From the NCBI GenBank assembly GCA_902608975.1, contig CACLQI010000003.1, positions 1 to 64,000 on the forward strand: a stretch of 64,000 nt of DNA, written 5' to 3'. Under the pieces are notes generated by a model. That model was not told the DNA's origin, searched no databases, and saw nothing but the letters and a program-made list of their open reading frames with translations. A program made the position numbers and the translations under genes. Shown here in pieces: positions 1 to 9,672 of the stretch. Each line of letters opens with the position of its first letter. Within the stretch, counting starts at the first letter, position 1. The DNA is from an uncultured Pelagibacteraceae bacterium. Lineage in GTDB: Bacteria > Pseudomonadota > Alphaproteobacteria > Pelagibacterales > Pelagibacteraceae.

Positions 1-522
1 ATGGGATCTTCTTTGTTTAAATCGCTATTTCCTGATGAAAAACCTAAAGTTGCTTTACTTAATATTGGATCTGAAGAGTTAAAAGGTAATGAGATTATTA
101 AAGAAACATATAAAAAATTAAATCAAATAAATAATGAAGATTTTGATTTTAAAGGCTTCATTGAAGGAAGTCATCTAATGGATGGAGAAGTAAATGTAAT
201 CGTTGCTGATGGTTTTACTGGTAATGTTGCATTAAAAACTGCTGAAGGAACTGCTAACTTTATTACTAATGAATTAAAAAAAACTATGTCTAACTCACTT
301 TTAGGTAAAATATCAGCATTGTTAAATTTTAATAATTTAAAAGCATTTAAGAATAGACTTGACCCTAGGCTATATAACGGTGCAATTTTTATAGGTCTAG
401 ACTCTCCCGTAGTAAAAAGTCATGGTGGCACTGATTACATAGGATTTTATAATTCATTAAATGTTTGTGAAAAAATAGTAAAAGGTAACTTGATAGAAAA
501 AATAAAAAAAAATATAGGTTAA
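1..522 (+). CDS. plsX: Phosphate acyltransferase PlsX, C-terminal part (truncated by window edge)
   Basis: ORF open at left edge; PlsX-like motifs ADGFTGNVALKTAEG and SHGGTDYIGFYNSL. Confidence 0.9.
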   Translation: MGSSLFKSLFPDEKPKVALLNIGSEELKGNEIIKETYKKLNQINNEDFDFKGFIEGSHLMDGEVNVIVADGFTGNVALKTAEGTANFITNELKKTMSNSLLGKISALLNFNNLKAFKNRLDPRLYNGAIFIGLDSPVVKSHGGTDYIGFYNSLNVCEKIVKGNLIEKIKKNIG

Positions 523-523
523 A

Positions 524-817
524 ATGAGAAATAACTTAACCAAAAAAGACATAATAAATTCAATTTATATGCAAATAGGTTTTTCAAAAAAAATATCTGA
601 AAATTTATTAGAAGATATTTTAAATACGATAATCGAAAATTTAATAACTAATAAAAAAGTTAAAATCTCAAATTTTGGTACATTTTCTTTAAAAAAAAAA
701 AATAAGAGAATAGGAAGAAATCCAAAAACTAAAGAAAGTAAAATCATCACAGATAGAAATGTTATAACATTTAAACCATCAAAACAGTTTAAAAGTTTCA
801 TAAATAGCCATGAATAA
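524..817 (+). CDS. ihfA: Integration host factor alpha / HU-family DNA-binding protein
   Basis: LTKKDIINSIYMQIGFSKK...VKISNFGTFSLKKKNKRIGRNPKTKE, IHF/HU signature; follows plsX. Confidence 0.9.
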   Translation: MRNNLTKKDIINSIYMQIGFSKKISENLLEDILNTIIENLITNKKVKISNFGTFSLKKKNKRIGRNPKTKESKIITDRNVITFKPSKQFKSFINSHE

Positions 818-1187
818 ATATGATAACGCATATAAATCAATTGGTGAAGTTGCAAAACTATTGAATCTAATTAATAAAAAAAATGGTAATCTTAACACTC
901 ATACAATTAGATTTTGGGAAAAAGAATTTAAGCAAATAAAACCTAAAATTTTAACAGGTAAAAGAAGATATTATGATCAAAGAGATATTTTACTACTAAA
1001 AAAAATTCAGTTCTTGCTCAAAGATCAAGGTATGACAATAAATGGTGTTAAAAAACTCTTAAATAACAATAAATCTTTAAAACTTGACGAAATGAAAAAT
1101 AATTCTATAAGTGAGGGCAGTTTAAATATTAAAACTAAACTTAAAAAAATTTTAAATATAACTAGAGATTTAAAAAAACTTAAATAA
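810..1187 (+). CDS. MerR-family transcriptional regulator
   Basis: SIGEVAKLL...THTIRFWEKEFKQIKPK..GKRRYYDQRDILLL MerR helix-turn-helix. Confidence 0.85.
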   Translation: MNKYDNAYKSIGEVAKLLNLINKKNGNLNTHTIRFWEKEFKQIKPKILTGKRRYYDQRDILLLKKIQFLLKDQGMTINGVKKLLNNNKSLKLDEMKNNSISEGSLNIKTKLKKILNITRDLKKLK

Positions 1188-1195
1188 TTATTTTT

Positions 1196-1387
1196 ATGGC
1201 AAAAAAAACTCATGTTAAAGTTCGACTTGTTCCTGAAGCTAAACCAGATAGTCCTTTTTTTTATTATGTTAAAAAACCTGCTGGTGGTGAAAAAGCTAAA
1301 GTTAAACTAAAAGCTAAAAAATATAATCCAACAACAAGAAAACACGAAGTTTTTATTGAAAAAAAACTTCCCCCTCATAGTAAGTAA
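1196..1387 (+). CDS. rpmG: 50S ribosomal protein L33
   Basis: 63-aa basic protein, FYYVKKP...KAKKYNPTTRKHEVFIEKKL. Confidence 0.85.
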   Translation: MAKKTHVKVRLVPEAKPDSPFFYYVKKPAGGEKAKVKLKAKKYNPTTRKHEVFIEKKLPPHSK

Positions 1388-1678
1388 CTATTTTTTTTTA
1401 AAATTTCTTTTTTCATAATTTATATATGACCAGATCATATTTTCCCAGATTCTTTTCGTAATTTTTGGGTCAATATTATTTTTAATAGATTTTTTTCTAA
1501 TTTTACTTAAAATTATTTTAATTCTTTTTCTATCAACTATTTGTTTTTTATAACTTTTTAGATTCAAAACTTCATTAACTAAATTAGTTCTTTTTTTTAT
1601 TAACTTAATAAATGAGTTATCTAGTATATCCAGTTTCTTTCTTAAATTATCTAATTTTTTTTGTTTTATCGGCGACAT
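1388..1678 (-). CDS. Chorismate mutase (AroQ class)
   Basis: LRKKLDILDNSFIKLIKKRTNLVNEVLNLK...RKRIKIILSKIRKK. Confidence 0.8.
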   Translation of the reverse strand: MSPIKQKKLDNLRKKLDILDNSFIKLIKKRTNLVNEVLNLKSYKKQIVDRKRIKIILSKIRKKSIKNNIDPKITKRIWENMIWSYINYEKRNFKKK

Positions 1679-1721
1679 TAATTCAGTTGGATTTATATAT
1701 AATTATTATATTTATTATCTT

Positions 1722-2738
1722 ATGTACATAGAGAATAAAGAATTAAAATCTAGCATATCTAATTGGCTTCTTATGATGTTTTGGATGATTTCAATAATGA
1801 TTGTAGTTGGTGGTCTTACAAGGTTAACAGATTCAGGTTTATCAATAACTAAATGGCAACTATTTACAGGTATTATCCCACCATTTAGTGAAACACAGTG
1901 GATGAAGTATTTTAATTTATATAAAGAAATACCAGAATTTAAACTACAAAATTACTCTATGTCATTACAAGAATTTAAAATAATTTTTTGGTGGGAGTGG
2001 TTACATAGATTTCTTGGACGTTTAATTGGTATATCCTTTTTGTTACCACTTATATATTTTTCTATAAAAATAGGTTTTTTTAAACTATTCAATTTTTATA
2101 TTATTTTTTTTCTTATATGTGCCCAAGGTTTTATTGGTTGGTATATGGTATCAAGTGGTTTGGTTGAAAGAGTTGATGTTAGCCACTATAGATTAGCTAT
2201 TCACTTGATAGTTGCTTTTTTTATACTATCTTTAATATTTTGGAATTATTTATCTTTAAAAAATATCGTTTTATCAAAATCCAAAATACATATTTATTTA
2301 CCCATAATATTTTTATTTTTAATTTATTGTCAAATATCTATCGGTGCTTTTGTTTCAGGTATGGATGCTGGTACAATTTATAATTCCTGGCCATTAATGG
2401 GATCTAGTTACTTTCCTGACGATAATTCTTTTTCCAATTTATTTAATATAAATGCTTTTAACGATCCTTCAATTGTGCAGTTTATGCATAGAAATTTAGC
2501 TTATGTTATATTTTTTTTCTATTTAATTATTTTATACAATGTTTATAAAAGAAAACTTAAAGATTTATATTATTCATCAATTGTACTTGGATTACTTTTA
2601 ATCTTTCAAATTATATTAGGAATTTTTACTTTATTATATGGCGCACAGATAATTCTTGCATCCATGCACCAAATAAGTTCAATTTTTTTAGTCAGTTCTT
2701 GTATATATTTTTTATATATAAATACAAAATTTAACTAA
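1722..2738 (+). CDS. ctaA: Heme A synthase (COX15/CtaA family)
   Basis: GGLTRLTDSGLSITKWQLFTGIIPP and multiple TM segments with conserved His (MHRNLAY, MHQISS). Confidence 0.92.
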   Translation: MYIENKELKSSISNWLLMMFWMISIMIVVGGLTRLTDSGLSITKWQLFTGIIPPFSETQWMKYFNLYKEIPEFKLQNYSMSLQEFKIIFWWEWLHRFLGRLIGISFLLPLIYFSIKIGFFKLFNFYIIFFLICAQGFIGWYMVSSGLVERVDVSHYRLAIHLIVAFFILSLIFWNYLSLKNIVLSKSKIHIYLPIIFLFLIYCQISIGAFVSGMDAGTIYNSWPLMGSSYFPDDNSFSNLFNINAFNDPSIVQFMHRNLAYVIFFFYLIILYNVYKRKLKDLYYSSIVLGLLLIFQIILGIFTLLYGAQIILASMHQISSIFLVSSCIYFLYINTKFN

Positions 2739-4059
2739 CAGCCTTAAGACTTGGTTTGCCTGATGACTCTAATGCTTGATTTAGGTCTTCAATAATATCA
2801 TCAGGATGTTCTATACCTATTGATAAACGAACATATCCAGGTGTTACACCAGCAGCTAACAATTCCTCTGGTGTCAATTGACTGTGTGTAGTTGTAGCCG
2901 GGTGTATTGCTAAACTTCTCGCATCACCTATATTAGCTACATGATAAAACATTTTTAAGGACTCAATAAATTTTTTACCTGCTTCTACACCACCTTTGAC
3001 TTCAATTCCAACTAAAGCACCATTACCACCTTTAAAATATTTTTTTGCTCTAGCCGCTAAATCACCTTTGTGTAGAGTTGGGTAAATAACTCTTTCTACA
3101 TTTTTATGTTTACCTAAAAAATCAACGACTTTTTCTGCATTTGAACAGTGTTGTTTCATTCTAAGCGGAGCTGTTTCTAAACCTTGAATAATACCCCACG
3201 CATTATCTGGAGCTAGTGGTGCACCTAGGTCTCTAAGCAAACAAACTCTGGCTCTTACTGCAAATGCAACGTTAGCTCCTGTTAGTTGTGGTACAACTTC
3301 ACCCCAAACTGCACCTCCATAACTCGCATCTGGTTCATTGAAAAGAGGTTGCCTTTTAGGATTAGCAGTCCAATCAAAATTACCTCCATCAACTAGGCAT
3401 CCACCAATAACTGTTCCATGACCACCAATAAATTTTGTTAGTGAATGAACAACAACCGCAGCACCATGTTCAATTGGTTTACAAATTACTGGTGCAGCTG
3501 TATTATCCATTATTAATGGTATATTAAGTTTTTTTCCTATATCAGCAACTTCTTGAATTGGAAAAACTCTTAAATATGGATTTGGTAATGTCTCTGCATA
3601 AAAACATCTAGTTCTTTCATCAACTAATTTTTCAAAATTTTTAGGATCAGAAGGATCTGCATATCGACATTCAATACCAAGTTTTTTTAATGTATGCGTA
3701 AATAAGTTAACTGTTCCTCCATATAAATCTGTTGAACTAATAAAGTTATCACCAGATTGACATACATTCATTATAGCAAAGGTTGATGCTGCTTGACCAG
3801 ATCCTACTGTTACACAAGCTAGTCCACCTTCTAGAGCTGCAACTCTTTTTTCTAACACGTCATTAGTTGGATTCATTATCCTTGTATAAATATTACCAAA
3901 TTCTTTTAATGCAAAAAGGTTGGCAGCATTTTCAGTATCTTTAAACTGATAAGAAGTTGTTCTGTAAACAGGTACAGCAACAGCTGTTGTTGCTGGATCA
4001 CTTCTGTAATCCCCACCATGCAAAGCTATAGTTTCAGGATTTTTAATATTTTTTGACAT
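2731..4059 (-). CDS. metY: O-acetylhomoserine aminocarboxypropyltransferase (MetY-like, PLP enzyme)
   Basis: ETIALHGGDYRSDPATTAVAVPVYRTTSYQF...VHSLTKFIGGHGT. Start set at ATG 4059-4057, 3 nt after GGAGGG; the ORF-track start at 4107 runs through the riboswitch. Confidence 0.92.
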   Translation of the reverse strand: MSKNIKNPETIALHGGDYRSDPATTAVAVPVYRTTSYQFKDTENAANLFALKEFGNIYTRIMNPTNDVLEKRVAALEGGLACVTVGSGQAASTFAIMNVCQSGDNFISSTDLYGGTVNLFTHTLKKLGIECRYADPSDPKNFEKLVDERTRCFYAETLPNPYLRVFPIQEVADIGKKLNIPLIMDNTAAPVICKPIEHGAAVVVHSLTKFIGGHGTVIGGCLVDGGNFDWTANPKRQPLFNEPDASYGGAVWGEVVPQLTGANVAFAVRARVCLLRDLGAPLAPDNAWGIIQGLETAPLRMKQHCSNAEKVVDFLGKHKNVERVIYPTLHKGDLAARAKKYFKGGNGALVGIEVKGGVEAGKKFIESLKMFYHVANIGDARSLAIHPATTTHSQLTPEELLAAGVTPGYVRLSIGIEHPDDIIEDLNQALESSGKPSLKAVS

Positions 4060-4074
4060 TTTCCCTCCATTTTT

Positions 4075-4127
4075 ATTTTTTAGTGCTTTTGATAATTCAA
4101 GGTGCACAAGTAAATTTAAATACCTTC
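4075..4127 (-). promoter_or_regulatory. SAM-II/SAM-V class S-adenosylmethionine riboswitch upstream of metY
   Basis: Minus strand AAGGT-ATTTAAATTTACTT-GTGC-ACCTT-GAATTATCAAAA-GCAC-TAAAAAA: P1 AAGGT/ACCTT and pseudoknot P2 GTGC/GCAC, the H-type pseudoknot layout of SAM-II/V aptamers, just upstream of the metY ribosome-binding site. Confidence 0.85.
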
Positions 4128-4236
4128 GAAAAATTTTTTTCGTATTAATAGTTTATTATAATTTTGATACTAGGTGCAAGTTATTAAAAAAGGGAAATTT
4201 GTTGTTGTTTTTAAACAATTTTATACAACCTAGCAA

Positions 4237-4265
4237 TTGACATTTACCTAATAAGAAGTATTAAT
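4237..4265 (+). promoter_or_regulatory. Candidate sigma70 promoter for rplM-rpsI
   Basis: TTGACA (4237-4242), 17-nt spacer, ATTAAT (4260-4265), immediately before ATG 4274. Confidence 0.55.
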
Positions 4266-4273
4266 CCTGCACA

Positions 4274-4732
4274 ATGACTAAGTTTCTTAAAAAAAGCGAT
4301 ATATCATGCAATTGGTTTGAAATTGATGCTAAAAATGCTGTAGTAGGTAGACTTGCTACAGTTATATCTAAAATTATTAGAGGAAAAAATAAAAACACAT
4401 TTAGCCCTCATGTTGATCATGGAGACTTTGTTGTAGTTAAAAATATTGAAAAAATAAAGTTTACTGGAAAAAAATTTCAAAATAAAAAGTATTATAGACA
4501 TACAGGACATCCAGGAGGCATAAAAGAAACTACACCTGAAAAATTATATAAAAAAAAACCTAACGAAAGTCTTAAGCTTGCTGTAAAAAGAATGTTGCCA
4601 GGTGGTGTTTTGGGACGAAAACAACTTACAAAATTAAAAATGTATACTGGTGAAAACCATCCGCATGCTTCGCAAAATCCTACTATTTTAGATCTTTCAA
4701 AATTAAATAACAAAAATATAGTTAGAAATTAA
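4274..4732 (+). CDS. rplM: 50S ribosomal protein L13
   Basis: WFEIDAKNAVVGRLAT...RHTGHPGGIKETT...MLPGGVLGRKQLTKLKMYTGENHPHASQNP. Confidence 0.95.
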   Translation: MTKFLKKSDISCNWFEIDAKNAVVGRLATVISKIIRGKNKNTFSPHVDHGDFVVVKNIEKIKFTGKKFQNKKYYRHTGHPGGIKETTPEKLYKKKPNESLKLAVKRMLPGGVLGRKQLTKLKMYTGENHPHASQNPTILDLSKLNNKNIVRN

Positions 4733-4739
4733 ATTATAA

Positions 4740-5156
4740 ATGAACGAAGTTTCAATTAAACCAGATTTTAAAGATATTAAATATGCTACTGGAAAAAGAA
4801 AAAAAGCTATAGCTAAGATTTGGTTAAAAAAAGGATCCGGTAAAATATTTGTAAATGGTAAAAATTATGAAGATTATTTCAAAAGATCAAATCATAAAAT
4901 GCAAATTTTAAAACCTTTTGAAGTTACAAACCAATCAACTAGTTTTGATGTTAAGTGTAATGTAAAAGGCGGGGGACACACAGGCCAGGCAGGAGCCATG
5001 GTTCATGGAATTTCAAAAGCATTACTTCAATTTGATTCGACTCTTAAATCTACTCTTAAAAAAGAAAAACTGACCACTAGGGACTCTAGAGCTGTAGAAA
5101 GAAAAAAATACGGTCATAAAAAAGCAAGAAGAAGCTTTCAGTTTTCTAAAAGATAA
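4740..5156 (+). CDS. rpsI: 30S ribosomal protein S9
   Basis: ATGKRKKAIAKIWLKKGSGKIFVNGK...RDSRAVERKKYGHKKARRSFQFSKR. Confidence 0.95.
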   Translation: MNEVSIKPDFKDIKYATGKRKKAIAKIWLKKGSGKIFVNGKNYEDYFKRSNHKMQILKPFEVTNQSTSFDVKCNVKGGGHTGQAGAMVHGISKALLQFDSTLKSTLKKEKLTTRDSRAVERKKYGHKKARRSFQFSKR

Positions 5157-5191
5157 TTTTTTTTTTTTTCTATTAACTGTTATAATAAAAA

Positions 5192-6217
5192 ATGGCTAAG
5201 CTTAAAGTATTAATCGCAGGTTCTACTGGTTATATTGGAATAGAACTAATTAAAATTTTATACAAACATAAAAATGTTTTTATAAAATATTTATGTGGAA
5301 ATTCTTCAGTAGGAAAAAAAATTTCCTTTTTTGATAATTCGTTAAAATCAAAAAAATTACCCAAAATAACTAAATTTAACAAATCTTACCTTAATAATAT
5401 AGATGTAATATTTACTGCACTACCAAATGGTGAAGCCCAAGCGTTATCAAAAAATCTATTACCTAATAATGTATTAATTGATATAGCTGCTGATTTTAGG
5501 CTCAACAGTTCAAAGAATTATTTAAAGTGGTACAAACAAAAACATAGAGCTCCAAACAATATAAAAAAAAGTATTTATTCTCTTCCTGAATTTACAGGTA
5601 AAGTTATCCAAAATTTTAAAATAATTTCATGTCCAGGCTGCTATCCTACTTCAATATTATTACCTTTAATTCCACTTATAAAAGCAAAATTGATTAATCT
5701 AAAAAGTATAATAGCCGATTCAAAATCAGGCTATTCAGGCGCTGGTAGAGGTGTTCATAAAATTTATGCTAAGAAAAATCTTTATGATTCACTCAAAGCT
5801 TATGGCGTTGGCTTTCATAGACACAATTCAGAAATTGAACAAGAACTAAAAAAATATACAAAGAACAAAAAAATAGATATCACTTTTACACCACATTTAT
5901 CACCAATGTTTAAAGGCATATTAAGCACTATATATATTGAAACAAAACATGGAGTTTCTATAAAAAAACTTAACCATACACTTAAAAAAACTTTTCAAAA
6001 AAAACATTTTATTAAAGTAAAGAAAATAAATACTTTTATAAGTACAAATGATGTTATTAATACGAACGATTGTCATATATCAATATGTAAAACAAAGTAT
6101 AAAAATAAATATATTATTTTATCAGCTATAGATAATTTGATAAAAGGAGGATCTGGTCAAGCAGTACAGAATATGAATATTAAATTTAATTTACCTGAAA
6201 CTAGAGGTCTATCATGA
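5192..6217 (+). CDS. argC: N-acetyl-gamma-glutamyl-phosphate reductase
   Basis: AGSTGYIGIELIKIL...SCPGCYPTSILLPL...SGYSGAGRG. Confidence 0.93.
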   Translation: MAKLKVLIAGSTGYIGIELIKILYKHKNVFIKYLCGNSSVGKKISFFDNSLKSKKLPKITKFNKSYLNNIDVIFTALPNGEAQALSKNLLPNNVLIDIAADFRLNSSKNYLKWYKQKHRAPNNIKKSIYSLPEFTGKVIQNFKIISCPGCYPTSILLPLIPLIKAKLINLKSIIADSKSGYSGAGRGVHKIYAKKNLYDSLKAYGVGFHRHNSEIEQELKKYTKNKKIDITFTPHLSPMFKGILSTIYIETKHGVSIKKLNHTLKKTFQKKHFIKVKKINTFISTNDVINTNDCHISICKTKYKNKYIILSAIDNLIKGGSGQAVQNMNIKFNLPETRGLS

Positions 6218-6624
6218 ATAAATTTTACATAGTGTTGTTTTATTATGCATTTTTAACATCAATGAGTTCAAATGTTAATGCTTGGGAGACAAATCTAAAA
6301 TCAGGTTGTATAAATGAAAATTTAGATCCATGTTCGTCAGAAGAAATTTCATCAATTAAATCTTCTGAGCAAAGTGAGCTTAATTTAGATGAAGTTACCG
6401 ACGATAATGAAAAAAAAATTGATCCAAAAATAGATAAAAAAAAGAAGAAAATAACTAAAAAAAAAAAAGTAGTAAAAAGAAAGGAAAAAAATATTTTTAA
6501 AAGATTTTTATTCAATAAATCTGGTAAAAATATTGATTTTGATAAAAATAATTCATTTGAAGATTTTAAAACTTCACTTATAGAATATAATAATAATAAA
6601 GATTATCCCAATATAGATAATTAA
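6214..6624 (+). CDS. Hypothetical secreted Lys-rich protein
   Basis: Signal-peptide-like N-terminus (YIVLFYYAFLTSMSSNVNAWE) then charged KKKKKITKKKKVVKRK tract; ATGA overlap with argC. Confidence 0.6.
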   Translation: MNKFYIVLFYYAFLTSMSSNVNAWETNLKSGCINENLDPCSSEEISSIKSSEQSELNLDEVTDDNEKKIDPKIDKKKKKITKKKKVVKRKEKNIFKRFLFNKSGKNIDFDKNNSFEDFKTSLIEYNNNKDYPNIDN

Positions 6625-6626
6625 TT

Positions 6627-7916
6627 ATGAAAAAAAATGTAAACATTGCTGTAGTTGGTTTAGGACAAATAGGTAATTATTTATTAAATGAATTAAATAT
6701 TAAAAAAAAAGATATAGAAATTAAAACTGGTAAAAAAATTAAAATTGTTGCCATATCAGCAAAAAATCCTCAAAAAAAAAGAAAATTTAAAATAAATAAA
6801 AAGATTTTCTTTAAAAACCCAGTTGATATTATTAAAAAAAAAAATATAGATATTCTGTTTGAGTGCATTGGCAATTCAGATGGCATATCTAAAAAAATTG
6901 TTGAGCTTTCTTTAAAAAATAAAATTCATGTAATAACTCCAAATAAAGCGCTAATTTCAAAACATGGCGACTATTTATCAAAAGTTGCAGAAAAAAATAA
7001 AGTAAATTTAGAATTTGAGGCATCGGTGGCAGGAGGTATACCAATTTTAAGAACAATCAAAGAAGGATTAGCCACTAATAAAATTACTAAAGTTTATGGA
7101 ATTTTAAATGGAACGTGTAATTATATTCTATCTGAAATGGAAACTTCAAAAAATACATTTTCTAATGTATTAAAAAAAGCACAGCATTTAGGCTATGCAG
7201 AACCTGGAAATCCTAAGCTTGATTTAAACGGATATGATGCCTTTGCAAAAGTAAGAATCTTATCATCACTTTCTTTTAATAAAAAAATTTCTAATAAAAA
7301 ATGTTTGATGGAGGGGATTGAAAATATTGATTACAAGGACATTGAAATTGCTAGTCAATTAAATTTTAGAATAAAATTGCTAGGAATTACAGAAATAATT
7401 AATAACAAGCTATTCGAAAGAGTTCATCCATGTCTTGTAAATAAAGAAACCTATATTGGTAATGTAAATGGCGTTATGAATGCAGTTATTGTTCATGGAA
7501 AACCAATTGGTGAAAGTATTTTTCAAGGTGAGGGTGCTGGTCCTGAGGCAACTTCATCAGCTTTAATGTCTGATTTTTTATCAATTTTAAGAGGGAATAT
7601 TAAATATCCATTCGGTATACCTAATACTAAAAGGAAAACTGCATATACTTACAATATAAGAAATTATTCTAACTCTCTATACTTAAGATTTGAAGTTAAA
7701 GATAAACCAGGAGTTCTTTCTCAAATTACTCACCAATTAGCAAAAAAAAAGATTTCCGTAGAGAGATTGATACAAATACCTAACCATAAAAATAAAACAG
7801 CCTCTATAGTTATTATTACCCATAAAGCTAACGAATATAACTCACAAAAATGTATTAAATCACTAAGAGCTAATAAAAATATATTAAAAAACCCTGTCTT
7901 GATTAGACTTCTTTAA
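6627..7916 (+). CDS. hom: Homoserine dehydrogenase
   Basis: VGLGQIGNYLL...ASVAGGIPILRTIKEGLATNKI..GILNGTCNYIL...C-terminal ACT domain. Confidence 0.93.
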   Translation: MKKNVNIAVVGLGQIGNYLLNELNIKKKDIEIKTGKKIKIVAISAKNPQKKRKFKINKKIFFKNPVDIIKKKNIDILFECIGNSDGISKKIVELSLKNKIHVITPNKALISKHGDYLSKVAEKNKVNLEFEASVAGGIPILRTIKEGLATNKITKVYGILNGTCNYILSEMETSKNTFSNVLKKAQHLGYAEPGNPKLDLNGYDAFAKVRILSSLSFNKKISNKKCLMEGIENIDYKDIEIASQLNFRIKLLGITEIINNKLFERVHPCLVNKETYIGNVNGVMNAVIVHGKPIGESIFQGEGAGPEATSSALMSDFLSILRGNIKYPFGIPNTKRKTAYTYNIRNYSNSLYLRFEVKDKPGVLSQITHQLAKKKISVERLIQIPNHKNKTASIVIITHKANEYNSQKCIKSLRANKNILKNPVLIRLL

Positions 7917-7917
7917 A

Positions 7918-8817
7918 ATGGAAATTTATATCAAGCTTTTTGAGGTACTTTTTCCAGTTTTTTTTGTAGTTGGTATTGGTTATTATATAGGATTAAAGAA
8001 ACCAAAATTAGATACGTCTTTTATTACTGATTTTGGAGCCAATATAGGTTCACCTGCGATAATTTTCTATTCTGTTGTAACTACTGGATTAACTTTTGAT
8101 TTATTTAAATCTTATTTTGTTTACTATTTAATAGCTATAATCGGCTTTTCATTTATAGGGATTATTTTTTTGTTTTTTTTAAAAAAAGACATAGTAATGG
8201 AGTTACCTCCTTTTATATTACCCAATACCGGTAATATGGGTCTTCCTATATGTCTATTTGCATATGGGTCACAAGGATTGGGTGTTGCTGGTGCAATTTC
8301 GTGTTTGATAATTCTATTTCACTTTACTTTAGGTGTTTTTCTTGCGAGTAAAAAATTTAATTTTGGTGTAATTATAAAAAGCCCATCCTTCTATGCAATT
8401 TTTATATCAGTTATCTTTCTTTATTTTGATTTAGATGCTCCAAATTTCATCATTAATACAACTATGTTGTTAACATACGCTACAATTTTTTTGATTATGA
8501 TGTCTTTAGGAATAGCTTTAACTAGACTTAAAGTTTTTTCTTTCGGTAATGCATTAATTTCATCTTTTGCAAGAGTAATAATTGGACCTATTATTGGTTA
8601 CGCAATCATTATTTATTTTAACCTCACTGGTTACGCTGCTGGTGTATTATTAATACAATGTTCAATGCCTAGTGCTGTGTTAACTTATTTAGTTGGATCA
8701 ATGTATTCTCCTAAAAAAATTGTTGATAATATTGCTAGCATGATTGTTGTATCTACTATTTTATCATTTGTAACAGTACCAATTATAGTGTTTATTTCTT
8801 TAAAGTATTTTTTTTAA
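7918..8817 (+). CDS. AEC-family (auxin efflux carrier-like) transporter
   Basis: About 10 TM segments; FILPNTGNMGLPICLFAYG and QCSMPSAVLTYLVG motifs. Confidence 0.8.
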   Translation: MEIYIKLFEVLFPVFFVVGIGYYIGLKKPKLDTSFITDFGANIGSPAIIFYSVVTTGLTFDLFKSYFVYYLIAIIGFSFIGIIFLFFLKKDIVMELPPFILPNTGNMGLPICLFAYGSQGLGVAGAISCLIILFHFTLGVFLASKKFNFGVIIKSPSFYAIFISVIFLYFDLDAPNFIINTTMLLTYATIFLIMMSLGIALTRLKVFSFGNALISSFARVIIGPIIGYAIIIYFNLTGYAAGVLLIQCSMPSAVLTYLVGSMYSPKKIVDNIASMIVVSTILSFVTVPIIVFISLKYFF

Positions 8818-8823
8818 ATTTTA

Positions 8824-9672
8824 ATGAAAGCTATAGTACTAAATTTATTAGCATGGATAATGCTTCCCATAATGGATGGCTTTGCTAAATATTTAAGTAC
8901 AACAATCCCTGTATTGCAAATTACCTGGTCTAGATATTTTTTTACTGTTGTTATTGCTTTACCAATAATGTTAATTTTTTTTAGAAAAAATTTTAAATGG
9001 ACAGAACAACCGAAACTTCAATTGATTAGAGGCTTACTTTTGTTTAGTGCTAATATTTTATTCTTTTATTCAATATCAATTATATCATTAGCTAAAGCTT
9101 TAACTTTAGCTTTTATTGCCCCATTAATAGTCACTATTTTGTCTCCGGTCTTTTTAAATGAAAAAGTAGGTATTAGGAGGTGGGCTGCTGTTATAGTTGG
9201 ATTTATTGGATCTTTAATTGTTCTAAGACCAGGTTTTGTTGAAATTAATTTAGCAGGTATAGCAGCTTTAGGGACTGGTGTTTTGTATGGTTTTTATCTG
9301 ATTGTAACAAAAAAATTACACAAATCAGATCATCCATTACTAACACTTTTATTAACAGGTGTAGTAGGGGCTATTATAGGATCGTTAATAGTGTCATTTA
9401 TTTGGGTTGAACCAACCATTAAAGAGTGGTGTATGATGTTTGCAATAGGTTTTTTTGCATCAATAGGTCATTTATTTTTAATACTATCTTTAAAATATGC
9501 AGATGCATCAAAACTTGCACCTTTTGGCTATTTTGAAATTATAACTAATATTGTAATTGGCTATTACTTCTTTAGCCACTTCCCAGATAACTGGACTTTC
9601 TTAGGTTTGTTCATAATTATTTCATCAGGTATTTATATATTTAGGAGAGAGACTTTTAAAAGATCAAATTAA
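8824..9672 (+). CDS. DMT-superfamily EamA transporter
   Basis: Multi-TM protein, duplicated EamA pattern (GFAKYLSTTIPVLQITWSRYFF; SLKYADASKLAPFGYFEII). Confidence 0.8.
   Translation: MKAIVLNLLAWIMLPIMDGFAKYLSTTIPVLQITWSRYFFTVVIALPIMLIFFRKNFKWTEQPKLQLIRGLLLFSANILFFYSISIISLAKALTLAFIAPLIVTILSPVFLNEKVGIRRWAAVIVGFIGSLIVLRPGFVEINLAGIAALGTGVLYGFYLIVTKKLHKSDHPLLTLLLTGVVGAIIGSLIVSFIWVEPTIKEWCMMFAIGFFASIGHLFLILSLKYADASKLAPFGYFEIITNIVIGYYFFSHFPDNWTFLGLFIIISSGIYIFRRETFKRSN

Noticed and set aside
4140-4230. A second SAM aptamer (minus strand CTTGCACCTAGTATCAAAA resembles CTTGTGCACCTTGAATTATCAAAA)
   Set aside because: No matching pseudoknot partner; the segment is better explained as promoter-region sequence of metY
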